From JAFANK01 sp036741695 (GTDB lineage: Bacteria > Vulcanimicrobiota > Vulcanimicrobiia > Eremiobacterales > Eremiobacteraceae): a stretch of 7,252 nt of DNA. A model generated the notes under the pieces. The model searched no databases, was not told the DNA's origin, and was given only the letters and a program-made list of their open reading frames with translations. The position numbers and the translations under genes were made by a program. Location: NCBI GenBank assembly GCA_036741695.1, contig DAINRU010000052.1:1-7252 (forward strand). Direction: 5' to 3'. This document shows, piece after piece, positions 1 to 5,481 of the stretch; within the stretch, counting starts at the first letter, position 1, and every line of letters begins with the position of its first letter.

Positions 1-974
1 AAGATGAGGTGGTTGAGGTTGCTCTGCTCGGTCCTGGTCGGCATGCCGGTCGACGGCCCCGCCCGCGCGCACTCGATGACGACGATGGGAGTTTCGACGA
101 CGCCGGCCAGGCCGATGCCCTCAGTCATGAGCGCTTGGCCGGGTCCCGACGTGGCGGTCATCGAGCGGACGCCCGCATAGGCAGCGCCGATGGTCATGTT
201 GATGGCCGCGAGCTCGTCCTCCGCTTGCACGACGATGCCGCCGTACCGGGGCGCGTGTTTGGCCATCCACTCGAGGACGTCGGTGGCCGGCGTGATCGGA
301 TACCCCGCCATGAAGCGGCAGCCGGCGACGAGCGCTCCATAGCCGATGGCATCATTGCCCATCATGAGGAGGCGGTCGCCGTCGGGGCGCGCTGTGAGGT
401 CGTAGCCTGTCGGGCGCGTGAAATGCTCTGTGACGTACGCCTCGCCGGCTTCGATCGCGGCCACGTTTTGGCTGACGACTTTCTCGCCTTTGCGCTCGTA
501 TTGCTTGGTGACGAGCGCGCGCACGATCTGCTGGTCCATGCCGATGAGCGCGGCCAGCACTCCCATGGAGACCGTGTTGCGCACGAGCTCCAGTCCGAGC
601 TGCTCCTTGGCGATCTTGGCGAGCGGCACTTCGTAGACATGGACGTCATCCCGGCGCACCGCATCGGTGAGCTTTTCGGTCGAGTTGTCGAAGATGACGA
701 AGCCACCACTGCGCATCTCGGCGATGTGCTTCTCGACGCACTCGAGATCGAAGGCGACCATGGCGTCCACGAAGTCGGCAACGCCGTAGTGGCGCTTTTC
801 TCCCGCCCGGATGACGTAGTTCGTGTGCCCGCCGCGGATGCGCGAAGGGAAATCTTTATAGGTGTAGAGCTCGAGCCCCATGCGCTTAAAGGCGGCCGCG
901 ATGAGGTCGCCCGTGGTCAAGCTGCCATCGCCGGCTTGGCCGCCGAACAGCACTTCGATGTTATTGGTGATCAC
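1..974 (-). CDS. korA: 2-oxoacid:ferredoxin oxidoreductase, fused gamma/alpha subunit (KorA-type), 3' end missing
   Basis: This is the subunit of a thiamine-diphosphate 2-oxoacid:ferredoxin oxidoreductase that, with a beta subunit, converts a 2-oxoacid plus CoA to acyl-CoA, CO2 and reduced ferredoxin in the cytoplasm. The 324 visible codons show an N-terminal gamma domain (about 1-190) with GGQAGDGS at 11-18 and FPSRIRGGHTNYVIR at 42-56. The start of the alpha domain follows, with YPITPATD at 225-232, TSGPG at 275-279 and GPSTGMPTR at 306-314. In characterised archaeal enzymes YPITP and the Arg after GPSTG act in 2-oxoacid recognition. The start is GTG at 974; an in-frame TAG lies upstream with no ATG or TTG between, and no good Shine-Dalgarno is seen. 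The gene continues beyond base 1, where a beta subunit gene (korB) would be expected. Family assignment is firm; 2-oxoglutarate as substrate is a guess, since pyruvate or branched-chain oxoacids are also possible. Confidence 0.93.
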   Translation of the reverse strand, partial: MITNNIEVLFGGQAGDGSLTTGDLIAAAFKRMGLELYTYKDFPSRIRGGHTNYVIRAGEKRHYGVADFVDAMVAFDLECVEKHIAEMRSGGFVIFDNSTEKLTDAVRRDDVHVYEVPLAKIAKEQLGLELVRNTVSMGVLAALIGMDQQIVRALVTKQYERKGEKVVSQNVAAIEAGEAYVTEHFTRPTGYDLTARPDGDRLLMMGNDAIGYGALVAGCRFMAGYPITPATDVLEWMAKHAPRYGGIVVQAEDELAAINMTIGAAYAGVRSMTATSGPGQALMTEGIGLAGVVETPIVVIECARAGPSTGMPTRTEQSNLNHLI

Positions 975-1011
975 TGAATCAAATATCGGCCTTTTGTGGC
1001 AGAACTACTTC

Positions 1012-1026
1012 CGCTGCAGGGCAGCG
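1012..1026. repeat. Perfect 6-bp inverted repeat in the gap upstream of korA
   Basis: CGCTGC and GCAGCG are perfectly complementary around a 3-base spacer. The repeat lies in the 130-bp gap between the binding-protein stop (1105) and the korA start (974). Neither strand has a T-run after it, so it is not a typical intrinsic terminator. It could be an operator or a leader hairpin for korA. The rest of the gap shows no convincing -35/-10 pair. Confidence 0.3.
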
Positions 1027-1104
1027 TTTGATACCTTTGGCCATTGCGAACGGGGTCGGTCTTTTAGCTTTCCGAGTCGCGGATTCGGCTCCTGCGGGTG
1101 CGGC

Positions 1105-2727
1105 TCAGATGGACCACGCCCAAGGGTTCCAGAAGGCTGAGAGCGTCCGCCCGGGGCGGTAGCCGCGCAGATCCGAGTTGACCAGGTCTTCTTCTCTCAC
1201 GTACCACAGCACGTAAAAGGGCAAGTCGGCGGTGATCGCCTGCTGGATGATCGCGTACGCCTCCCGTCGCTGCGCTTGGTCGTATGCTCCGCGAGCGATG
1301 ACCTCGGCGCGATCCAGCGCGGGGTTGCAGTAGTGATACACGTTCCAACCATTGGGCGGCGCCATTCGGCACCCATAGAGTTGGAGATTGTCCGGATCGA
1401 TCGATTCCGTCCAGCCTTCGAAGGAAACATCGAAGTTGCCGGATTGCTCGACGCCTGAGCCCAGCGCATAGAGCACGTCTTCAGGGAAGTTCTTGATCGT
1501 CGTGTCGATGCCAGCCGCGCGCCACTGCTGCTGCAACACCTGCTCAGCGCGCACGCCGGTGCCGTCATTGGCCAGACCCACCAGCACGAGCTGCAGCGGT
1601 CTGCCCTCCTTGAACCGCATCCCGCCGGGCCCAACGCGCCAGCCGGCGGCATCGAGCAGAGCGTCCGCCGTGCGCAGATCGTGTGGATACGTCGTAATCC
1701 GCGCATCGGCTGTCCAGCGCCACGGCGGCTGATCGCTGTCCGACATGAGGTACTCGTCATTCGTCACTTGGCGGATGAGCTCGGGCACGTCCGTCGCATA
1801 GGCGATAGCCCGGCGCACGCGGATGTCCGAGATAGGTTCGCGCCCGGCGTTGAACCCGATGTCCGCGTAGCGTGAGAACGGATACCGGTAGACCGTCGTC
1901 TGCGCGATGCCGGCAAGCTGCGTCGCTTGCTCCGCCGGCACGTCGCGGTAGAAGTCGAGCTCGTGCGTGCGCAACTGGGTGAGCAGCGTCGTGGGGTTGG
2001 AGACGAAGTGGTAGTCGATCTCTTTGAGCTTGGGCGCACCTCGCCAGTACGTGGGATTGGCGACGAGCTTTATGAAGACGCCGGGTTGATTTTCGACGAT
2101 GCGGAATGGTCCCGTGCCGATCGGCAAACGATTGTAGCCGGCGTGGTTCAGGCTTGCCAAGCCGTGGAGCACGTGCTCGGGCACCATGCAGTAATCCGTG
2201 AAGAAGGTCGGGACGAATCCGGCCTGCGGCTGCTTCAGGTGCACGACCGCGGTGAGCGCATCGGGTGCGTCGATGTGGTCGACATCATCGTAGAAGTCCT
2301 GCGATTGCACGACGTTTCGGGGGTTGACGACCTGTTGCCACGAGAAGACCAGATCTGCGGACGTGAAGGGAGCGCCATCGTGCCACAGGACCCCTGGCCG
2401 CAGGTGGTACGCGATCGTCCGGCCGTCGGCGCTGATGCCGTGATCGGTAATCGTCGGGACGGCCGTAGCAAGCTCGGGTTCGAGCTGCTCGCGGTCATCC
2501 ACCACGAAGAGCCGCGCGCACCACAGGCTTGCGATCTCAGTGTCGACGGTGAGCGTTCCGAGCATGCGGTTGAGGTTATCGGGGACGCGCGTGTCACCGA
2601 TGCGCAAGACGCCGTGGTGGGTCCAGGAGTTAGCTCCCGGAGTCCCCGTCTGCGTCGAGATCCTGGTGCAACCAAAGAGAACGAGTACAGCGAGACCGGC
2701 GGCGAAGAGCGGTGGCCGCGAGATCAT
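1105..2727 (-). CDS. Family 5 extracellular solute-binding lipoprotein (peptide/nickel ABC transporter type)
   Basis: This is a periplasmic ligand-binding component of an oligopeptide/dipeptide/nickel-type ABC importer, 540 residues, the usual size. It begins with a lipoprotein signal: basic MISRPP, a hydrophobic stretch 7-18 and lipobox LFGC with Cys20 as lipid anchor (Phe at -2 is less common). Family 5 hallmarks follow: LRPGVLWHDGAPFTSADLVF (109-128), LPIGTGPFRIVENQPG (201-216), NPTYWRGAP (224-232), and near the C-terminus a segment on NPALDRAEV and LPFYVLWY. The frame is open to an ATG at 2805, but the ATG at 2727 is preferred: it puts the signal peptide at the N-terminus and avoids overlap with the upstream methyltransferase, whose stop is 11 bp away. 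Shine-Dalgarno is weak, so translation may be coupled. No permease or ATPase gene is in the window, so the ligand and partner transporter are unknown. Confidence 0.93.
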   Translation of the reverse strand: MISRPPLFAAGLAVLVLFGCTRISTQTGTPGANSWTHHGVLRIGDTRVPDNLNRMLGTLTVDTEIASLWCARLFVVDDREQLEPELATAVPTITDHGISADGRTIAYHLRPGVLWHDGAPFTSADLVFSWQQVVNPRNVVQSQDFYDDVDHIDAPDALTAVVHLKQPQAGFVPTFFTDYCMVPEHVLHGLASLNHAGYNRLPIGTGPFRIVENQPGVFIKLVANPTYWRGAPKLKEIDYHFVSNPTTLLTQLRTHELDFYRDVPAEQATQLAGIAQTTVYRYPFSRYADIGFNAGREPISDIRVRRAIAYATDVPELIRQVTNDEYLMSDSDQPPWRWTADARITTYPHDLRTADALLDAAGWRVGPGGMRFKEGRPLQLVLVGLANDGTGVRAEQVLQQQWRAAGIDTTIKNFPEDVLYALGSGVEQSGNFDVSFEGWTESIDPDNLQLYGCRMAPPNGWNVYHYCNPALDRAEVIARGAYDQAQRREAYAIIQQAITADLPFYVLWYVREEDLVNSDLRGYRPGRTLSAFWNPWAWSI

Positions 2728-2738
2728 ACGCGCTCGTG

Positions 2739-3410
2739 CTAGCGCGCGTGGAAGGTCATGCGCTTCCATTCGGGGTGGAGCGACGTCAGGGTGACGTCGC
2801 TCCATCCGCAGGCGCGCAGCATGCCGAACATCGCGGCTGGATTTGGACCGAACCAGTTGGTGTTATCAGCGCCGGCTTCATCCGCCGGATAAAAGCTGAG
2901 CGCGGGCACATCCAGGTCGAGCATGTCGCAGTGCGTCTCGAGGATGGCGAGGCCCCCCGGCGCCGTGACGTCGCGCAGCTTCTCGAGCGCGAGCATGGGG
3001 TGGCGCATATGATAGAGCACGCCGAAGAAGAACACGACGTCGAACTGGCCGACACGCTCTCGGCTGAGGTCCATGACGTCGATGTTGACGTCTTCGACGT
3101 CTAGCCCGAACGCCTCGCGCGCGATCCGGAAGGCGCCTTGGTCTCCCCAACCGCCGCCGCCCCACGAGTAATGGTCGACGGCGACGACGCGCGACGCGCC
3201 TCGACGCTTTGCCTCAAAGCTCCACGCGCCGTCCCAGGCCCCGATGTCGAGCACGCTCTTGCCTTCCAGACTTTTCGGCACGCAAAAACGCGGGCCGTGA
3301 ATGCCCGTGACAGGATCGTACATGCCGGGCGTGGTGACGCCCAGCCCAAGGTCCATGATGTGGAACCACTTGTGCGCGGTGACTCTCTTGAAAAGCTCGT
3401 CCTTATCCAT
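2739..3410 (-). CDS. SAM-dependent methyltransferase, CmoB-like (DUF1698 type)
   Basis: This is a class I methyltransferase resembling the CmoB/DUF1698 group, whose founder makes carboxymethoxyuridine at tRNA position 34. The SAM-binding motif I is VLDIGAWDGAWSFEA, followed by VVAVDHYSW. Later segments, FDVVFFFGVLYHMRHPMLAL, APGGLAILET and a C-terminal FGMLRACGWSDV, match the order seen in CmoB-like proteins. At 223 residues it is clearly shorter than CmoB (over 300) and lacks its N-terminal extension, so a true tRNA role is not supported; small-molecule or lipid methylation is as likely. The start is uncertain: ATG 3410 (MDKDELF) gives the natural N-terminus before HKWFHIMDLG, ATG 3419 is three codons earlier, and ATG 3461 would overlap the divergent gene. 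None has a clear Shine-Dalgarno. It heads a likely two-gene unit with the binding lipoprotein 11 bp downstream. Confidence 0.88.
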   Translation of the reverse strand: MDKDELFKRVTAHKWFHIMDLGLGVTTPGMYDPVTGIHGPRFCVPKSLEGKSVLDIGAWDGAWSFEAKRRGASRVVAVDHYSWGGGGWGDQGAFRIAREAFGLDVEDVNIDVMDLSRERVGQFDVVFFFGVLYHMRHPMLALEKLRDVTAPGGLAILETHCDMLDLDVPALSFYPADEAGADNTNWFGPNPAAMFGMLRACGWSDVTLTSLHPEWKRMTFHAR

Positions 3411-3459
3411 CGTCTGCATCACACAGGCCGAGTTCGGATGGTCAGCGTAGAGCCCTCCC

Positions 3460-4296
3460 ATGGCCGAGACCAAGCAGGCGGATGAGCGCTCGCCGCGCAC
3501 GGACTTCGATTCTCTGGCAGGCGACTATGCGAAGTTCCGCACCTCCTATTCCGATGCGCTCTTCGATGCCATCCTCGCGTATGCGCGGATCGGGGCCGGC
3601 ACTCGCGTGCTCGATCTGGCGTGCGGCACGGGGCTCGGCATGCTCGCTTACGTCAAACGCGGTTTCGACGTCGTGGGAGTTGATGTCGCGGCGGCGATGA
3701 TGGAGCAGGCCGCAGCCGCAATGCCCGCCGGCGCCCGCGTCGAGTTCGTGCATGGGCGCGCCGAGGCTCTGCCATGTGTAGAAGCGTCGTTCGATCTGGT
3801 CTCGTGCGCGCAAGCCTTCCACTGGTTCGAACCGCGGGCCGCTTTCGCGGAATGCGCGCGGGTGCTGCGGCCCGGTGGCACCCTTGCCATCTTCTGGAAG
3901 CATGCGGCGCGCGACGACGCGTTCACGCACGTCAGCGAGCAGATCATCCGAGAATGGATGGGCGAGCAGGCGGCGGTCGCCTCGCGCGACCATGCGGCCG
4001 AACACGAATCGGGCTGGCCGGTCTTCTGGGAATATGTCGGCAGGCCAGGATCGCATCTCGGGGAGCGGCCGTTCGTCGACGGCGAGCAGATCGTGATCGA
4101 GTTCGAGCTGCAGCGCACGGTCGATGAGTTCGTGGGCTATCAGCGCTCGCGCGAGAAGATCCGCACGGTCATGGGCGATCGGCGCATGGAGTTCTTGAGC
4201 GAACTGGCTCGCCGGTTGGCAGCGACACACCGGGACGCGCGGGTGACGCAACGTCAGATCCAGTACGCATTCTTAGCCCGCAAGCGCGCGAGCTAA
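3460..4296 (+). CDS. Class I SAM-dependent methyltransferase (Methyltransf_11 type)
   Basis: This 278-residue Rossmann-fold methyltransferase has unknown substrate. Motif I is VLDLACGTGLG (50-60), the acidic loop is VVGVDVA (71-77), motif II is FDLVSCAQAFHWF (111-123), and motif III is ARVLRPGGTLAIFW (133-146). The early DYAKFRTSYSDALF and the AFHWF signature are typical of the group of small-molecule methyltransferases around yeast Tmt1/Crg1 and bacterial UbiE-like proteins. ATG 3460 is the only usable start, because an in-frame TAG lies at 3448-3450 and no other canonical start follows before motif I. There is no recognisable Shine-Dalgarno. It is divergent from the CmoB-like gene and convergent with the PilZ gene, whose stop is 13 bp past its own. 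It is not related closely to its methyltransferase neighbour, so this is not a tandem duplication. Confidence 0.9.
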   Translation: MAETKQADERSPRTDFDSLAGDYAKFRTSYSDALFDAILAYARIGAGTRVLDLACGTGLGMLAYVKRGFDVVGVDVAAAMMEQAAAAMPAGARVEFVHGRAEALPCVEASFDLVSCAQAFHWFEPRAAFAECARVLRPGGTLAIFWKHAARDDAFTHVSEQIIREWMGEQAAVASRDHAAEHESGWPVFWEYVGRPGSHLGERPFVDGEQIVIEFELQRTVDEFVGYQRSREKIRTVMGDRRMEFLSELARRLAATHRDARVTQRQIQYAFLARKRAS

Positions 4297-4302
4297 CGCG
4301 CG
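4285..4302. repeat. GC-rich hairpin at the convergent gene junction
   Basis: CGCGCG, a 6-base loop AGCTAA, then CGCGCG form a perfect 6-bp stem. The loop contains the TAA stop of the rightward methyltransferase (4294-4296), and the stop of the leftward PilZ gene is 8 bp beyond the repeat. Position fits a bidirectional transcription end, but no T-run follows on either strand, so terminator function is only a guess. CG repeats are self-complementary and can arise by chance in GC-rich DNA. Confidence 0.3.
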
Positions 4303-4309
4303 ACGACGA

Positions 4310-4690
4310 CTAGTTGCGGGGCATCGCAAAGCCGACCTCTCGGCGTTTGCGTTCTTCCTCCACGTAGTCGTCCAGGCGGCGGATCTGGGCGGGCTCGGCG
4401 TCGATGAAGCACACGCCGCAGCGCCACGCGAAGCCGCGCTCGTCTTTGAGCGCGTGCACGACGCGGGCGTTCAAGCAATGATGACCGCCGGCGGCGGTCT
4501 TGAAGTCGATGCCGATGACCGAGCCGGGAGCGAGCCGCTGCGAGATCTTGACGCGGGCGCCGCCGGCGCAAATCTCATCCAGCATGGCAGCGCGGGACTC
4601 GCCACGCTGCGTGCTCACCCGGGCGGGCTCGCTCATGACGATGCGGTGCCAACGCCTGTGGTTGGTCGTAGGCGCTGGGCTTGCGAACAT
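4310..4690 (-). CDS. PilZ-domain protein with altered ligand motif (left copy)
   Basis: This 126-residue cytoplasmic protein is essentially a single PilZ domain, the fold that binds cyclic di-GMP in many bacteria. RRWHR at 12-16 gives the RxxxR motif. The second motif, normally (D/N)xSxxG, reads EICAGG at 39-44, with Glu for Asp/Asn and Cys for Ser; the following GGARV and CGVCF segments match the neighbouring copy. The tail EEERKRR is charged and helical. ATG 4690 is chosen because it aligns the N-terminus (MFAS) with that of the paralogue (MFDS) and leaves the shared upstream block outside the gene. The frame is open to ATG 4825, which would add 45 residues with no PilZ similarity. ATG 4690 lacks a Shine-Dalgarno. 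It may bind c-di-GMP weakly or not at all; fold confidence is higher than ligand confidence. Confidence 0.83.
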   Translation of the reverse strand: MFASPAPTTNHRRWHRIVMSEPARVSTQRGESRAAMLDEICAGGARVKISQRLAPGSVIGIDFKTAAGGHHCLNARVVHALKDERGFAWRCGVCFIDAEPAQIRRLDDYVEEERKRREVGFAMPRN

Positions 4691-4704
4691 CTTGCGCAAT
4701 GAGT

Positions 4705-4737
4705 TCAGCACGATAGCGTTCTGGCTGGGGTCGTCAT
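4705..4737 (-). CDS. Possible leader ORF, 10 codons, ahead of the left PilZ gene
   Basis: This is an ATG with the strongest Shine-Dalgarno in the area (AAGGGGG at 4752-4746, 8-base spacer). It reads MTTPARTLSC and stops with TGA at 4707-4705, 14 bases before the PilZ ATG at 4690. It is in a different frame from the PilZ gene. It could be a leader peptide that feeds ribosomes to the PilZ start by reinitiation, since that start has no Shine-Dalgarno of its own. It is too short to judge by composition and may be chance. Confidence 0.25.
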   Translation of the reverse strand: MTTPARTLSC

Positions 4738-4753
4738 GGACTGGTCCCCCTTG

Positions 4754-4787
4754 TAGGTGAGACTTTGCCACGACGTGATTTGTGTCA
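4754..4787 (-). promoter_or_regulatory. Upstream control block shared by both PilZ genes (left copy)
   Basis: Read on the minus strand, TGACACAAA is followed after 12 bases by AAAGTCTCAC. The same two blocks at the same spacing occur upstream of the other PilZ gene (5357-5390): 21 of 34 positions agree without gaps, 9/9 in the first block and 9/10 in the second. The block ends 63 bases before the PilZ ATG at 4690. TGACA resembles a -35 element, but the region at -10 spacing (AAGTCT) is not TATAAT-like. It may be a promoter for another sigma factor or an activator site. Confidence 0.5.
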
Positions 4788-4789
4788 CG
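4774..4789. promoter_or_regulatory. CRP/FNR-family-like palindrome
   Basis: CGTGA, six bases, TCACG: the core GTGA-N6-TCAC is identical to the core of the CRP consensus TGTGA-N6-TCACA. It overlaps the first block of the shared control region and is centred about 91 bases before the PilZ start at 4690. The other PilZ upstream region keeps only one half (TGTGTCA), so the full palindrome is specific to this copy. CRP-family regulators are widespread, but binding here is inferred from sequence alone. Confidence 0.35.
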
Positions 4790-4841
4790 CACGTACGCAC
4801 GCATGTCATATGCGATGGCTTGCATGACAGGCGGTCTTTCG

Positions 4842-4855
4842 AGGGCGAGCGCCCT
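4842..4855 (-). terminator. Hairpin just after the right PilZ gene, weak terminator candidate
   Basis: AGGGCG, AG, CGCCCT is a perfect inverted repeat that starts 9 bases after the TAA of the right PilZ gene on the minus strand. A realistic hairpin has a 5-bp stem and 4-base loop. The downstream strand is CGAAAGACC with no T-run, so intrinsic termination would be poor. If it does not terminate, transcripts from the right PilZ gene could read into the left one. Confidence 0.25.
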
Positions 4856-4864
4856 GGCTACAGC

Positions 4865-5308
4865 TTACGACTCTGCGGCGTGGACCGATCCGCCGGCCTC
4901 AAGCGCCTGCGCCGCGGCCTCGGCCGCTGCGGTACGGCGCCGGGCTTGCTCGGCGGCGATGAACGATGCGAGCCACTGCGTCTCGTGCGGTTTCAAACCC
5001 AGAAAACACAATCCGCAGGCGAAGTAATAGCCCGGGTTCTCTTTGAGCGAATAGACGATGCGCGCGGCCACGCTTTGGCGTTGCCCCTCGATGTGGTCGA
5101 ATTGCAGCTCGATGCTGTCGCCGGCCTTGAGCGGAGCGGTGGTCTGGATGCGAGCGCCGCCGACCGAGAGCTGGTTGATGATCACCGGTTTATCGTCGCC
5201 GTTTTGAAGCTTGACCTGCGCTGGTTCGGCCACGGCGATGCGCGGCCAGCGGCGAGAATACCGGTCTGGAGCCCGGCGCAGCAGAAATCTCTTGACCGAA
5301 TCGAACAA
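4865..5308 (-). CDS. PilZ-domain protein (right copy)
   Basis: This 147-residue cytoplasmic PilZ protein is paralogous to the gene on its left (about 30% identity by hand alignment; shared RRW.RI, EPA.V, GGAR and CG.CF). RxxxR is at 19-23 (RRWPR). The second motif reads QLSVGG at 46-51: Ser and Gly are kept, but Gln replaces the usual Asp/Asn. The beta-barrel continues through IVYSLKENPGYYFACGLCF. A C-terminal Ala-rich helix (about 118-147) is absent from the other copy. The start is TTG 5308: an in-frame TAG lies upstream with no ATG or GTG between, and the next GTG would cut into the RxxxR region. A weak GGGG lies about 10 bases upstream. Known family function is c-di-GMP-responsive control of motility, polysaccharide or other outputs; no target gene is adjacent, so the output is unknown. 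Confidence 0.87.
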   Translation of the reverse strand: MFDSVKRFLLRRAPDRYSRRWPRIAVAEPAQVKLQNGDDKPVIINQLSVGGARIQTTAPLKAGDSIELQFDHIEGQRQSVAARIVYSLKENPGYYFACGLCFLGLKPHETQWLASFIAAEQARRRTAAAEAAAQALEAGGSVHAAES

Positions 5309-5356
5309 ATTTCGATGACCCCAAGAGCTAATTAGGCGATGTAATGGTATCGGCTA

Positions 5357-5390
5357 GATGTGGGACTTTCTCGAGCACGACTTTGTGTCA
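5357..5390 (-). promoter_or_regulatory. Upstream control block shared by both PilZ genes (right copy)
   Basis: On the minus strand TGACACAAA is followed after 12 bases by AAAGTCCCAC, matching the block at 4754-4787. It ends 48 bases before the TTG start at 5308, a placement similar to the left copy. CTGACA would be a 5/6 match to a -35 box, but no TATAAT-like element sits 16-18 bases further on. The remainder of the 173-bp divergent gap (5309-5481) shows no convincing promoter for the rightward gene at 5482. Confidence 0.5.
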
Positions 5391-5481
5391 GCCGGATGCT
5401 CGCGGCGCATATGGGATGGAGCCTGTAATGGCGGGCGTGTAATCCAAGTCATACGTCGGTGATATCGGAGCGCGCGTTCAT

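Noticed and set aside
9..977. Long plus-strand open frame (322 codons) over the korA region
   Set aside because: It is antisense to a clear KorA reading frame with family motifs; it has no recognisable domain and results from high GC at third positions.
991..1001. TGCCACAAA upstream of korA (minus strand) as a third copy of the PilZ control block
   Set aside because: It matches 8/9 of the first block, but the second block is missing at the required spacing, so chance is more likely.
1927..2742. 271-codon plus-strand open frame opposite the binding protein
   Set aside because: It is a shadow of a well-supported family 5 binding protein; the translation is rich in Asp, Glu, Val and Arg without motifs.
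3442..4251. 269-codon minus-strand open frame opposite the rightward methyltransferase
   Set aside because: The plus strand has all methyltransferase motifs in order; the antisense translation has none.
2739..4296. The two methyltransferases as a tandem duplication
   Set aside because: They differ in orientation, motif wording and C-terminal parts; they are different branches of class I methyltransferases.
4691..4825. 45-residue N-terminal extension of the left PilZ protein from ATG 4825
   Set aside because: It has no similarity to the paralogue, lacks a good ribosome binding site, and would place the shared control block, CRP-like site and leader frame inside coding sequence.
5347..5354. 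GCCGATAC upstream of the right PilZ gene as a flagellar sigma28 -10 element
   Set aside because: The nearest AAAG block is 3 bases too close for the TAAA-N15-GCCGATAA pattern, and the left PilZ gene has no counterpart.
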